Assembly (NCBI RefSeq): GCF_005937985.2
Contig: NZ_CP042172.1
Coordinates: forward strand, 1,302,001-1,366,000
Source of the DNA: Arthrobacter sp. KBS0702
GTDB lineage: Bacteria > Actinomycetota > Actinomycetes > Actinomycetales > Micrococcaceae
DNA length: 64,000 bases
Direction of reading: 5' to 3'
Below the pieces are notes generated by a model. It had not been told where the DNA came from and ran no database searches. It saw only the letters and a program-made list of their open reading frames with translations. Below, piece after piece: positions 47,619-59,753 of this stretch (positions are counted from its first letter, which is position 1; the number at the start of each line of letters is the position of its first letter). The position numbers and the translations under genes were made by a program.

Positions 47619-47624
47619 TAAAGT
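47619..47624 (+). promoter_or_regulatory. -10 box of the aag gene
   Basis: TAAAGT, 6 nt, then ATG at 47631. The gap contains GGAGG directly before the ATG, too near for normal ribosome binding, so leaderless translation is more likely. It is divergent from the adaA-alkA promoter about 80 bp away. Confidence 0.5.
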
Positions 47625-47630
47625 CGGAGG

Positions 47631-48272
47631 ATGGATTCGCGCCTGACCCCTGAGGCCCTGCGCGGGCTGTTGTCCGGCGACGCCCGCACCGTGGCGCCGC
47701 TGCTGCTCGGCGCGGTGCTCACTCACGAGAGCCACGGCGGGCCCGTGGCGGTGCGGATCACCGAGGTCGAGGCCTACCTGGGACCGGAGGACTCGCTCCA
47801 CCCAGATCCCGGCTCGCACACATTCCGCGGCCAGACCAGGCGGAACGCCCCGATGTTCGGCCCGGCGGGCCACCTCTACGTGTACTTCACCTACGGCATG
47901 CACCACTGCGCCAACATCGTCTGCGGCCCCGAGGGGGTCGCTTCGGCCCTGCTGCTGCGCGCCGGCGAAGTGGTGGCGGGGGAGGAGTTGGCCCTGGCCC
48001 GGAGGCCGACGTCGAAATCCCCGAAGGACCTGGCCAGCGGCCCCGCCCGCTTCGCCACCACCCTGGGACTCACGACGGCGGACAGCGGCCGTGACGCGCT
48101 CGGGCCGCCGTTCCGGCTCGAGCTGCCGGACAAACCGGCGTCGGGTATCAGCTCCGGGCCCCGGGTCGGCGTCTCCGGCGCAGGCGGCACCGATGACTAC
48201 CCCTGGCGCTTTTGGCTCAGCGGGGACCCGACGGTCTCCCGTTACAAGTCCGCGAAGGTCCGAACGGCGTAG
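47631..48272 (+). CDS. DNA-3-methyladenine glycosylase, AAG/MPG family
   Basis: 213 residues. Family motifs are ITEVEAYLGPEDSLHP (catalytic Glu region), QTRRNAPMFGPAGHLYVYFT and YGMHHCANIVCG, plus LASGPARFATTLGL. It excises alkylated purines such as 3-methyladenine and hypoxanthine. It is divergent from adaA-alkA, so three alkylation-repair activities lie side by side. The last 31 nt overlap the end of the convergent GNAT gene. Confidence 0.95.
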   Translation: MDSRLTPEALRGLLSGDARTVAPLLLGAVLTHESHGGPVAVRITEVEAYLGPEDSLHPDPGSHTFRGQTRRNAPMFGPAGHLYVYFTYGMHHCANIVCGPEGVASALLLRAGEVVAGEELALARRPTSKSPKDLASGPARFATTLGLTTADSGRDALGPPFRLELPDKPASGISSGPRVGVSGAGGTDDYPWRFWLSGDPTVSRYKSAKVRTA

Positions 48273-48859
48273 CCGGCAGGAACTTCAAAAGGGGCCAGCC
48301 GGGACCTCAGGCCGTCCCGTACCCGGGGCCACTCGCCGGCCAGGATCGAAAAGACGGCGGTGTTCGAGCGCCCGCCGTCCTGAGCGGTCCGGTGTCCGCG
48401 CAGGACCCCCTCGAACTGGGCGCCCAGGCGCTCGATCGCGGCGGCGCTGCGCAGGTTCGTGGCATCGCAGCGGAAGCCCACGCGGTGCGCTCCGAGCACC
48501 TCGAAGGCGTAGCCAAGCAGCATGTTCTTCGTCGCCGCGTTGACGTGGCTGCCCCAGAACTGACGGCCGAAGAACGTGCCGCCGATCTCGATGCGGTCTT
48601 GCGTGGGGACGTAGTCGCACAGCGAGGTGGTGCCCAGCAGCGCACCGGTCCGCTGGTCCGCCACTGCGAACGGGAGCACGGACGGGTCCTCCAGCCGCGC
48701 ACGGAACAAAGCGGCCAGCCCCGCCGCGTCGAGCGGCCGGGCCGCGGCCATGCCGGCCCACATCTCCGGATCCACAAAGTCAAAGAGCGCCGACGCGTGC
48801 CGCGGCGAGAGCGGTACGGCGCAAACGCCGTGTCCGGACAAGGCGATTTCGTGCTGCAT
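48242..48859 (-). CDS. GNAT acetyltransferase, RimJ/RimL type
   Basis: 205 residues. The acetyl-CoA-binding part is visible in FGRQFWGSHVNAATKNMLLG and FEVLGAHRVGFRCDATNLRS, followed by AAIERLGAQFEGVLRGHR. This is the pattern of protein N-terminal or small-molecule acetyltransferases of the Acetyltransf_3 group. The substrate is unknown. It converges on aag with a 31-nt overlap. Confidence 0.88.
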   Translation of the reverse strand: MQHEIALSGHGVCAVPLSPRHASALFDFVDPEMWAGMAAARPLDAAGLAALFRARLEDPSVLPFAVADQRTGALLGTTSLCDYVPTQDRIEIGGTFFGRQFWGSHVNAATKNMLLGYAFEVLGAHRVGFRCDATNLRSAAAIERLGAQFEGVLRGHRTAQDGGRSNTAVFSILAGEWPRVRDGLRSRLAPFEVPAGYAVRTFADL

Positions 48860-48985
48860 TGCAGTATTGAATCACCGCGGCAGGCCCTGGGTAACGGAAA
48901 AACGGGGCCCTCAGCATGAACAGTTGGCAACGCCCGGGTGGCCTCAGTGCAGACCGGCCCCCGCCTGCGGTTTGGCGCCACCGCG

Positions 48986-48991
48986 TAAGGT
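48986..48991 (+). promoter_or_regulatory. -10 box, leaderless promoter of apt
   Basis: TAAGGT, 6 nt, GTG at 48998; no ribosome site. Confidence 0.58.
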
Positions 48992-48997
48992 GGACGG

Positions 48998-49585
48998 GTG
49001 AATCCAAGCCGACGCGAACCCCAAGCCAATCCAGCAGAACACCCCCAGCAGGCCGCCACCAGCGTGCCGGTGCAGGAGCTGATTGCCAGCCTGTGCGCCA
49101 CCGTCCCGGATTATCCCAAGCCGGGCATCGTCTTCAAGGACCTGACCCCGGTCTTCGCCGACGGCGCCGCGCTCAAGGCCATGGTGGATGCCCTGGTGGA
49201 GCCCTTCCACGGGCAGTTCGACGCCGTCGCCGGGGTGGAAGCGCGCGGCTTCCTGCTGGCTGCGGCGGCCGCCTACGCCACAGACACCGGCGTCGTCACC
49301 GTCCGCAAGGCCGGCAAGCTGCCCCGCGAGGTCGTCTCGGAGGACTACTCGCTGGAGTACGGCACCGCCACCCTGGAACTGCATAGCGCGGACCTGGCCC
49401 CAGGCACCCGGGTGCTTATCCTCGACGACGTCCTCGCGACCGGCGGCACCCTGGGCGCCGCCGCACGGCTGTTCGCGCGCTGCGGCGTAGAAGTGGCCGG
49501 CGTCGGCGTGGTGATGGAGCTTGGCGAACTGAAGGGCCGGGACGCCCTGGACGGACACCGCGTGCACTCCCTGCTCAGCCTCTAA
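48998..49585 (+). CDS. apt: adenine phosphoribosyltransferase
   Basis: 195 residues. The PRPP motif is RVLILDDVLATGGTLGAAAR. Other APRT marks are DYPKPGIVFKDLTPVFADG and VEARGFLLAAAAAYATDTGV, VRKAGKLPREV. It salvages adenine to AMP. The first 25 residues form a polar leader not found in shorter APRTs. The GTG is set by the leaderless -10 box. Confidence 0.95.
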   Translation: MNPSRREPQANPAEHPQQAATSVPVQELIASLCATVPDYPKPGIVFKDLTPVFADGAALKAMVDALVEPFHGQFDAVAGVEARGFLLAAAAAYATDTGVVTVRKAGKLPREVVSEDYSLEYGTATLELHSADLAPGTRVLILDDVLATGGTLGAAARLFARCGVEVAGVGVVMELGELKGRDALDGHRVHSLLSL

Positions 49586-49627
49586 CCCGGGCACGCCGGG
49601 CGGCGGCGCCCGCCGGCTGCGCGGCGG

Positions 49628-49655
49628 GACCGCTGGCTGGACCGCTGGCTGGACC
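49628..49655. repeat. short tandem repeat upstream of the HelD-type gene
   Basis: Two perfect copies of GACCGCTGGCTG plus GACC of a third, in the apt/helD gap. Confidence 0.7.
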
Positions 49656-49711
49656 CTGGCGGCCGCCTCGGTAGAATGCCTGAAAAAGTGCGGCCGGAAG
49701 AAAACCGACAT

Positions 49712-49734
49712 ATTTCGGGAGAGATCACCGAAAT
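49712..49734. promoter_or_regulatory. inverted repeat covering the -35 of the HelD-type gene
   Basis: ATTTCGG, 9 nt, CCGAAAT. It ends 5 nt before the TAGAAT -10 at 49740-49745, so a bound factor would cover the -35. Confidence 0.5.
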
Positions 49735-49739
49735 CGCTG

Positions 49740-49745
49740 TAGAAT
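49740..49745 (+). promoter_or_regulatory. -10 box of the HelD-type gene
   Basis: TAGAAT; transcription would start near 49752 and leave a leader of about 28 nt with AGGGGA before the ATG at 49780. A second TAGAAT lies at 49672-49677. Confidence 0.5.
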
Positions 49746-49779
49746 GGTTGGTCTGTCTTTTTCGATAGGGGAACGCTCG

Positions 49780-52029
49780 ATGCACGACGCTGATTTGGCC
49801 CATGAACGCGACTATGTGGCCGGCCTGTACGCCCGGCTGGATGAGCTGCGGGCGGAAAAGCGCGCCCAGCTGGCCCAGGTCCGCCGCGCCGGCGCCGTGG
49901 GCACCATGCAGAACGTCTCGGAGCGGGACGCGTTTGCCGCACTCTACGAGGACCGCCTCGCCCAGCTCGATGCCGTCGACGACCGCCTCGTGTTTGGACG
50001 CCTCGACCTGGACTCCGGTGAGGCCCAGTACATCGGGCGCATCGGCCTGACCACCGAGGACCTGCAACGCTTGATGGTCGACTGGCGCGCCCCCGAGGCC
50101 GGCCACTTCTACCAGGCCACAGCCTTCGACCGGCAAGGCGTTCGCCGCCGCCGGCACCTGATCCTGCAGGGCCGCGAGGTCAAGGCCATCGAGGACGACG
50201 TGCTCGACGCCGACCTGCTGGCGGACAACGACTCCCTGCAGGGCGAAGGGGCGCTGCTCGCCGCGCTGAATTCCAAGCGCACCGGCCGGATGTCGGATAT
50301 CGTCGGCACCATCCAGTCCGAGCAGGACCGGATCATCCGCTCCTCCATCTCCGGCGCGCTGGTGGTCCAGGGCGGCCCCGGCACGGGCAAGACCGCCGTG
50401 GCCCTGCACCGTGCCGCCTACCTGCTCTACACCCACCGGGACCGGCTCAAGACAGCCGGCGTGCTGCTGGTGGGCCCGTCCTCGTCGTTTATGAACTACA
50501 TCGAACGGGTGCTGCCGTCCCTGGGTGAGACCGGCGTCGTCATGGCCAGCCTGGGCCGGCTGATGCCCGGCATCCACGCCGTCGCCGAGGACGACGCCGA
50601 TGTCGCGGCGATCAAGGGCCGGCTCGACATGGCCGAGGTCGTGGCCAACGCAGTCGCCAACCGGCAGCGGATCCCGGCGGAAAACCGGATCCTCGAGGTG
50701 GACGGCCGCAAACTCGTGCTGACCCCCCGGCAGGTGCGCCGTGCCCGGGACAAGGCACGTGCCACCGGAAAACCGCACAACGAGGCCCGGGTCTCCTTCG
50801 TCAAGATCCTGCTGCGCGAACTGACCGAGCAGATGACCGAGCTGGTCGAGGCGGGCAGCATCGGCAACAACGCCGACCGCTCCTACCTCGCCGAGGACGT
50901 CCGCTCGGCGCGGGACGTCCGCGTGGCCCTGAACCTGTGCTGGATGCCGATGACCCCGGAGAAGCTGGTGGGGGAGCTGCTGAGTAAGCCAGCCATCCTG
51001 GAGGCCTGCACCCCCAGCCTCAGCCCGGCCGAGCGGGCCCTGCTGCTCCGGCCGGCCGGTTCGCCGTGGACCGAGGCGGACGTGCCGCTGCTGGACGAGG
51101 CCGCGGAACTGCTTGGTGAACTGGACCCGGCTGCCGGCCGCGGCCTGGCCCAGCAGGAGCACGACCGTGCCCGTGACCTGGCCAACGCCAAGCAGACGCT
51201 GGTCAACATGGAAACCGCCGGTGTCGATGTGCTGATCTCGGCCGAGGAACTGGTGGACCAGAACCAGGAACGCGAGGGTCGGCTGACCGCGGCCGAGCGC
51301 GCCACCAGCGACCGCACCTGGGCCTTCGGGCACATTGTGGTGGACGAGGCGCAGGAGCTTTCGCCGATGCAGTGGCGGCTGCTGGTGCGCCGCTGCCCGC
51401 TGAAGTCCTTCACGATCGTCGGCGACATCGCCCAGACGAGCTCGGTGGCCGGGGCCAAATCCTGGCAGAGCGCCTTGGCCCCGATGTTCGGGGACCGCTG
51501 GCAGCTCGAGGAACTCACCGTCAACTACCGCACCCCCGCCCAGATCGCCGAGGCGGCAGCGCGGATGGCCAACGCCGCCGGACTCGTCGTCTCCGCCCCC
51601 AAGGCCGTCCGGGACGGCCGCTGGTCGCCGGTGATCGACCGCGTCGAGCCCGGCACGATCGTCGACCGGCTCCTGGAGGTCCTTCCCGACGAGCTGGACG
51701 CGCTCGACGGCGGCCTGCTCGCGGTGATTGCCGACGGCGGACTCCTGCCCGAAGCCACCGCCGCGCTGCGCGGCGCCTACGGCCGCCGCGTCGGCACCGG
51801 CGCCGGCAGCTACGAGCAGGACATCGTGGTGATCAGCCCCCGCGAGGCCAAGGGGCTGGAGTTCGACGGCGTCGTGGTGCTGGAACCGTCTGCCATGCTC
51901 AACCATGAGCACGGCAAGGTGGGGGATCTGTACGTGGCAATGACCCGCCCCACCCAGCGGCTGCGCCTCATCGCGGCCGCCGGCGTGCCGGCCGGCATCG
52001 AAGAGGAAGCCCGCGGACCACGGAGCTAG
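49780..52029 (+). CDS. HelD/HelR-type RNA polymerase-associated ATPase (UvrD-like)
   Basis: 749 residues from ATG 49780 (AGGGGA 8 nt upstream). A possible ATG at 49744 overlaps the -10 box and is rejected. The N-terminal coiled arm (HERDYVAGLYARLDELRAEK) that in HelD reaches into the polymerase secondary channel is present. Walker A is GGPGTGKTAVALHRAAYLLY (about 198-217), the DEAQ box is VVDEAQELSPMQWRLLVRRC, and the C-terminal helicase motifs are LTVNYRTPAQIAEAA, PREAKGLEFDGVVVLEP and LYVAMTRPTQRL. HelD proteins release stalled RNA polymerase; HelR members protect it from rifamycins. I cannot tell which applies. Confidence 0.9.
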   Translation: MHDADLAHERDYVAGLYARLDELRAEKRAQLAQVRRAGAVGTMQNVSERDAFAALYEDRLAQLDAVDDRLVFGRLDLDSGEAQYIGRIGLTTEDLQRLMVDWRAPEAGHFYQATAFDRQGVRRRRHLILQGREVKAIEDDVLDADLLADNDSLQGEGALLAALNSKRTGRMSDIVGTIQSEQDRIIRSSISGALVVQGGPGTGKTAVALHRAAYLLYTHRDRLKTAGVLLVGPSSSFMNYIERVLPSLGETGVVMASLGRLMPGIHAVAEDDADVAAIKGRLDMAEVVANAVANRQRIPAENRILEVDGRKLVLTPRQVRRARDKARATGKPHNEARVSFVKILLRELTEQMTELVEAGSIGNNADRSYLAEDVRSARDVRVALNLCWMPMTPEKLVGELLSKPAILEACTPSLSPAERALLLRPAGSPWTEADVPLLDEAAELLGELDPAAGRGLAQQEHDRARDLANAKQTLVNMETAGVDVLISAEELVDQNQEREGRLTAAERATSDRTWAFGHIVVDEAQELSPMQWRLLVRRCPLKSFTIVGDIAQTSSVAGAKSWQSALAPMFGDRWQLEELTVNYRTPAQIAEAAARMANAAGLVVSAPKAVRDGRWSPVIDRVEPGTIVDRLLEVLPDELDALDGGLLAVIADGGLLPEATAALRGAYGRRVGTGAGSYEQDIVVISPREAKGLEFDGVVVLEPSAMLNHEHGKVGDLYVAMTRPTQRLRLIAAAGVPAGIEEEARGPRS

Positions 52030-52101
52030 GGACGGGCGGGGACCGGCACGTGGTGTTCCGTCACGTGCCGGGGACGGGCCGTCCGGCCCCGGCGTTCCTG
52101 C

Positions 52102-52107
52102 TAACTT
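52102..52107 (+). promoter_or_regulatory. -10 box, leaderless promoter of tyrS
   Basis: TAACTT, 7 nt, GTG at 52115; no ribosome site. Confidence 0.55.
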
Positions 52108-52114
52108 AGATTCC

Positions 52115-53428
52115 GTGTCCCAGCTAAATGATCTTCAGTCCCAGCAGAACGACCCCGGCTTCGCCAACATCTGGCAGGAGCTGAAGTGGCGCGGCCTTGT
52201 CCACGTGTCCACGGATGAGGCCGAGCTGGAGAAACTGCTCGCCGGCGACCCCGTGACGTACTACTGCGGCTTCGACCCCACCGCGCCCAGCCTCCACCTC
52301 GGAAACCTCGTGCAACTTCTGCTGATGCGCCGGCTCCAGCTGGCCGGGCACAAGCCCCTGGGCCTGGTGGGAGGTTCCACCGGGCTGATCGGAGACCCGC
52401 GGCAGACCGCCGAGCGCGTGCTCAACACCCCGGAGACGGTGGCGGAATGGGTCGGCAGGCTGCAGGGACAGGTCCAGCGCTTCCTCAGCTTCGACGGCGA
52501 GAACGCGGCCCGGATGGTGAACAACCTCGACTGGACCGCCCCCCTGAGCGCCATCGATTTCCTGCGCGGCATCGGGAAGCACTTCCGCGTCGGCACGATG
52601 ATCAAAAAGGACATCGTGGCCACCCGCCTGAATTCCGACGAGGGCATCAGCTACACCGAGTTCAGCTACCAGATCCTGCAGGGCATGGACTACCTGCAGC
52701 TGTTCCGCGACTACGGCTGCGTCCTGCAGACCGGCGGCTCGGACCAGTGGGGCAACCTCACCAGCGGCACGGACCTGATCCGCAAGGTGGAGGGCAAGCA
52801 CGTCCACGCACTGGGCACGCCGCTGATCACCAACTCGGACGGCACCAAATTCGGTAAGAGCGAGGGCAACGCGATCTGGCTGGACGCCGACATGTGCAGC
52901 CCCTATGCCTTCTACCAGTTCTGGCTCAACACTGCCGACGCCGACGTCGCGGCCCGGCTCAAGGTCTTCACCTTCCTCAGCCGGGCCGAGATCGAAGCCC
53001 TTGAGACCTCGGTGGCTGAGCGGCCGTTCGCCCGCGAGGGCCAGCGCAAACTCGCGTACGAGGTGACCTCGCTGGTGCACGGCGTGGAAGCTACGGAGAA
53101 AGTCATTGCGGCATCGGCTGCCGTGTTTGGCGGGGGAGACCTGACGGTCCTCGATGCTGCGAGCCTGCAGGCCGCCACGGCGGAGCTGCCCTCCGCCACC
53201 GTGGATGGCTCCAGCCTCGGCATCATCGACCTGCTGGTGGCCACCGGGCTGTCCGAAAGTAAGTCCGCTGCCCGGCGGACCGTCGGCGAGGGCGGCGCCT
53301 ACGTGAACAACACCAAGATCTCGGACCCCGACGCCGTCATCGCCCCCGCGGAACTTCTGCACGGCCGGTTCCTGCTGCTGCGCCGCGGCAAGAAGAACCT
53401 GGCAACCGTGGAGGTTTCCGGCGTCTAG
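52115..53428 (+). CDS. tyrS: tyrosyl-tRNA synthetase
   Basis: 437 residues, a class I enzyme. The HIGH-like motif is FDPTAPSLHLGNLVQLLLMR and the KMSKS-like motif is GTKFGKSEGNAIWLD. The tyrosine site includes FSYQILQGMDYLQLF and GGSDQWGNLTSGTDLIRKVE. The C-terminal S4-like RNA-binding domain (about 370-430) holds ESKSAARRTVGEGGAYVNN. The length is normal. It is followed by a terminator and the rRNA operon. Confidence 0.97.
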   Translation: MSQLNDLQSQQNDPGFANIWQELKWRGLVHVSTDEAELEKLLAGDPVTYYCGFDPTAPSLHLGNLVQLLLMRRLQLAGHKPLGLVGGSTGLIGDPRQTAERVLNTPETVAEWVGRLQGQVQRFLSFDGENAARMVNNLDWTAPLSAIDFLRGIGKHFRVGTMIKKDIVATRLNSDEGISYTEFSYQILQGMDYLQLFRDYGCVLQTGGSDQWGNLTSGTDLIRKVEGKHVHALGTPLITNSDGTKFGKSEGNAIWLDADMCSPYAFYQFWLNTADADVAARLKVFTFLSRAEIEALETSVAERPFAREGQRKLAYEVTSLVHGVEATEKVIAASAAVFGGGDLTVLDAASLQAATAELPSATVDGSSLGIIDLLVATGLSESKSAARRTVGEGGAYVNNTKISDPDAVIAPAELLHGRFLLLRRGKKNLATVEVSGV

Positions 53429-53472
53429 CCGGCTGCTCCGCGCGTCTGCCGCGCCGCCCGTGACCCTTCCTG

Positions 53473-53515
53473 CACGCTCCTCTCCAGCCGATTTGCACGG
53501 CCGGAGAGGAGCGTG
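53473..53515 (+). terminator. tyrS terminator
   Basis: CACGCTCCTCTCC pairs with GGAGAGGAGCGTG (13 bp), with an inner GCCG/CGGC stem, followed by TATTGTTTTC. Confidence 0.82.
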
Positions 53516-53566
53516 TATTGTTTTCTGAGTCGCCGCCGCTGAGTGGTGACAAACCCCCAAACAAGA

Positions 53567-53618
53567 GAAGCAATTCTTCCGTCGCTCGTCGCTCGTCGTC
53601 GGAAATCGAAATTGCTTC
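53567..53618. repeat. inverted repeat upstream of the rRNA promoter
   Basis: GAAGCAATT and TTCCG pair with CGGAA and AATTGCTTC around an 18-nt region made of TCG/CTCG repeats. It ends 56 nt before the -35 box, a place where upstream activators or UP-like elements act. Confidence 0.65.
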
Positions 53619-53674
53619 GCATTTTGCTGGGCGGATTCGCTTCCACGAGGTGAATTCCGGAAAAACTTCCGGGT

Positions 53675-53703
53675 TTGCAAAGTGGAAATGAATGAAATAA
53701 GCT
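53675..53703 (+). promoter_or_regulatory. rRNA operon promoter
   Basis: -35 TTGCAA (53675-53680), a 17-nt spacer and -10 TAAGCT (53698-53703), in the AT-rich leader about 250 nt before the 16S gene. Confidence 0.6.
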
Positions 53704-53780
53704 AAATACATCGCAACGAAGAAAAACGAGACAAATAAATTCACTAAGTGAATTGTTTCGGCAAGTATTCGAATGTGTCT

Positions 53781-53804
53781 GTTGTTTGAGAACTCAATAG
53801 TGTG
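53781..53804 (+). promoter_or_regulatory. boxA-like antitermination element, 16S leader
   Basis: The 18-nt core GTTGTTTGAGAACTCAAT is followed by AGTGTG. It matches leader elements conserved in actinobacterial rRNA operons. A close copy stands in the 16S-23S spacer (55837-55857). Confidence 0.7.
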
Positions 53805-53850
53805 CCAAGTTTGTTGATACCAATTTATTGTATTGAATTGGTTGATTGTG

Positions 53851-53887
53851 CCGGATCCGCCACCCCGTGGATGGGTCCGGTGTTTTT
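53851..53887 (+). terminator. terminator-like hairpin inside the rRNA leader
   Basis: CCGGATCC pairs with GGGTCCGG, an inner CCAC/GTGG stem follows, and TGTTTTT comes directly after. It stands between the boxA-like element and 16S, so polymerase must be antiterminated to pass. Confidence 0.6.
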
Positions 53888-53954
53888 AGCTGGTTTCAAA
53901 TTTTGTGCATTGTGTGCATCCCGTTTTCCCGGGGGCGCATGGTGTGTCTGTTTT

Positions 53955-59098
<5,144 letters not shown>

Positions 59099-59168
59099 CA
59101 CACACCCCCTTCCGTGAACGGATTCAAAAGACGTTCACACCATGGAAGAGGGTACAAAGAAACAAGAC

Positions 59169-59206
59169 TGCTTGCGTCCACTATGTGGTTCCCAAACAAC
59201 AAACCC
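59169..59206 (+). other. 3' arm of the 23S processing stem
   Basis: Starts TGCTTGCGTCCACTATGTGG and continues through CCCAAACAACAAACCC; complementary to 55832-55868 on the other side of the 23S gene. Confidence 0.75.
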
Positions 59207-59347
59207 GTCACCAGACGAAACGTTGCACAGGAACCGACAACAAAATAACAACACCACAACTGCAGGTCACTGCAGGAAACATGTTGTAACCACAGATTTC
59301 CCACCCAGGGGGCGGCTTTCACAGACCCCAAGGGCGCGGACACAGGG

Positions 59348-59465
59348 TTACGGCGGTCATAGCGTGGGGGAAACGCCCGGTCCCATTCCGAACCCGGAAG
59401 CTAAGACCCACAGCGCCGATGGTACTGCACCCGGGAGGGTGTGGGAGAGTAGGTCACCGCCGGAC
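59348..59465 (+). rRNA. rrf: 5S ribosomal RNA
   Basis: About 118 nt. It begins TTACGGCGGTCATAGCG and ends GTCACCGCCGGACA, whose ends pair (GGCGGT/ACCGCC) to form helix I. CCCATTCCGAACCCGGAAGC is the conserved loop B-C region. Confidence 0.96.
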
Positions 59466-59477
59466 AACCATTACAGC

Positions 59478-59506
59478 CAGGCCCCGACACACAGTGTCGG
59501 GGCCTG
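59478..59506 (+). terminator. terminator of the rRNA operon
   Basis: CAGGCCCCGACAC pairs with GTGTCGGGGCCTG around ACA (13 bp), followed by CGCCATTT. Confidence 0.88.
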
Positions 59507-59753
59507 CGCCATTTAACACCCAAAACGCACCCGGAGCGCCGGCTGCCGGCAACAATGGCGGTGCCCCCGCGAAAGGGCCGACCACAACGATCCGGAAACA
59601 AATAGCGGGAGCTGGCGAATGTCTGGGGCCGGGAAGTTAGGGTGGGATAGCTTTGGGGAATGGAAATCGCCGGCGGGCTATTGACGGCGCTACGGTCCCG
59701 TCCCCGCCCGATACCGGAGACTACTTTTTCAGCTTGTGATTTTGGGGGATTCA

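Larger units (their letters stand above)
53516..53954 (+). other. rRNA operon promoter and leader region
   Basis: An unusually AT-rich region for this genome. It contains in order an inverted repeat (53567-53618), the hairpin CCGGAA-AAAC-TTCCGG (53657-53672), a promoter (53675-53703), the hairpin AATTCAC/GTGAATT near 53739-53755, a boxA-like element (53781-53804) and a terminator-like hairpin (53851-53887). No coding sequence is supported. Confidence 0.75.

Noticed and set aside
49744..49779. Upstream ATG (49744) as start of the HelD-type protein
   Set aside because: It overlaps the TAGAAT -10 box and has no ribosome site; ATG 49780 has AGGGGA at good distance.
49582..51912. 776-codon minus-strand frame opposite the HelD-type gene
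   Set aside because: The plus strand encodes clear helicase motifs; the minus frame has none.
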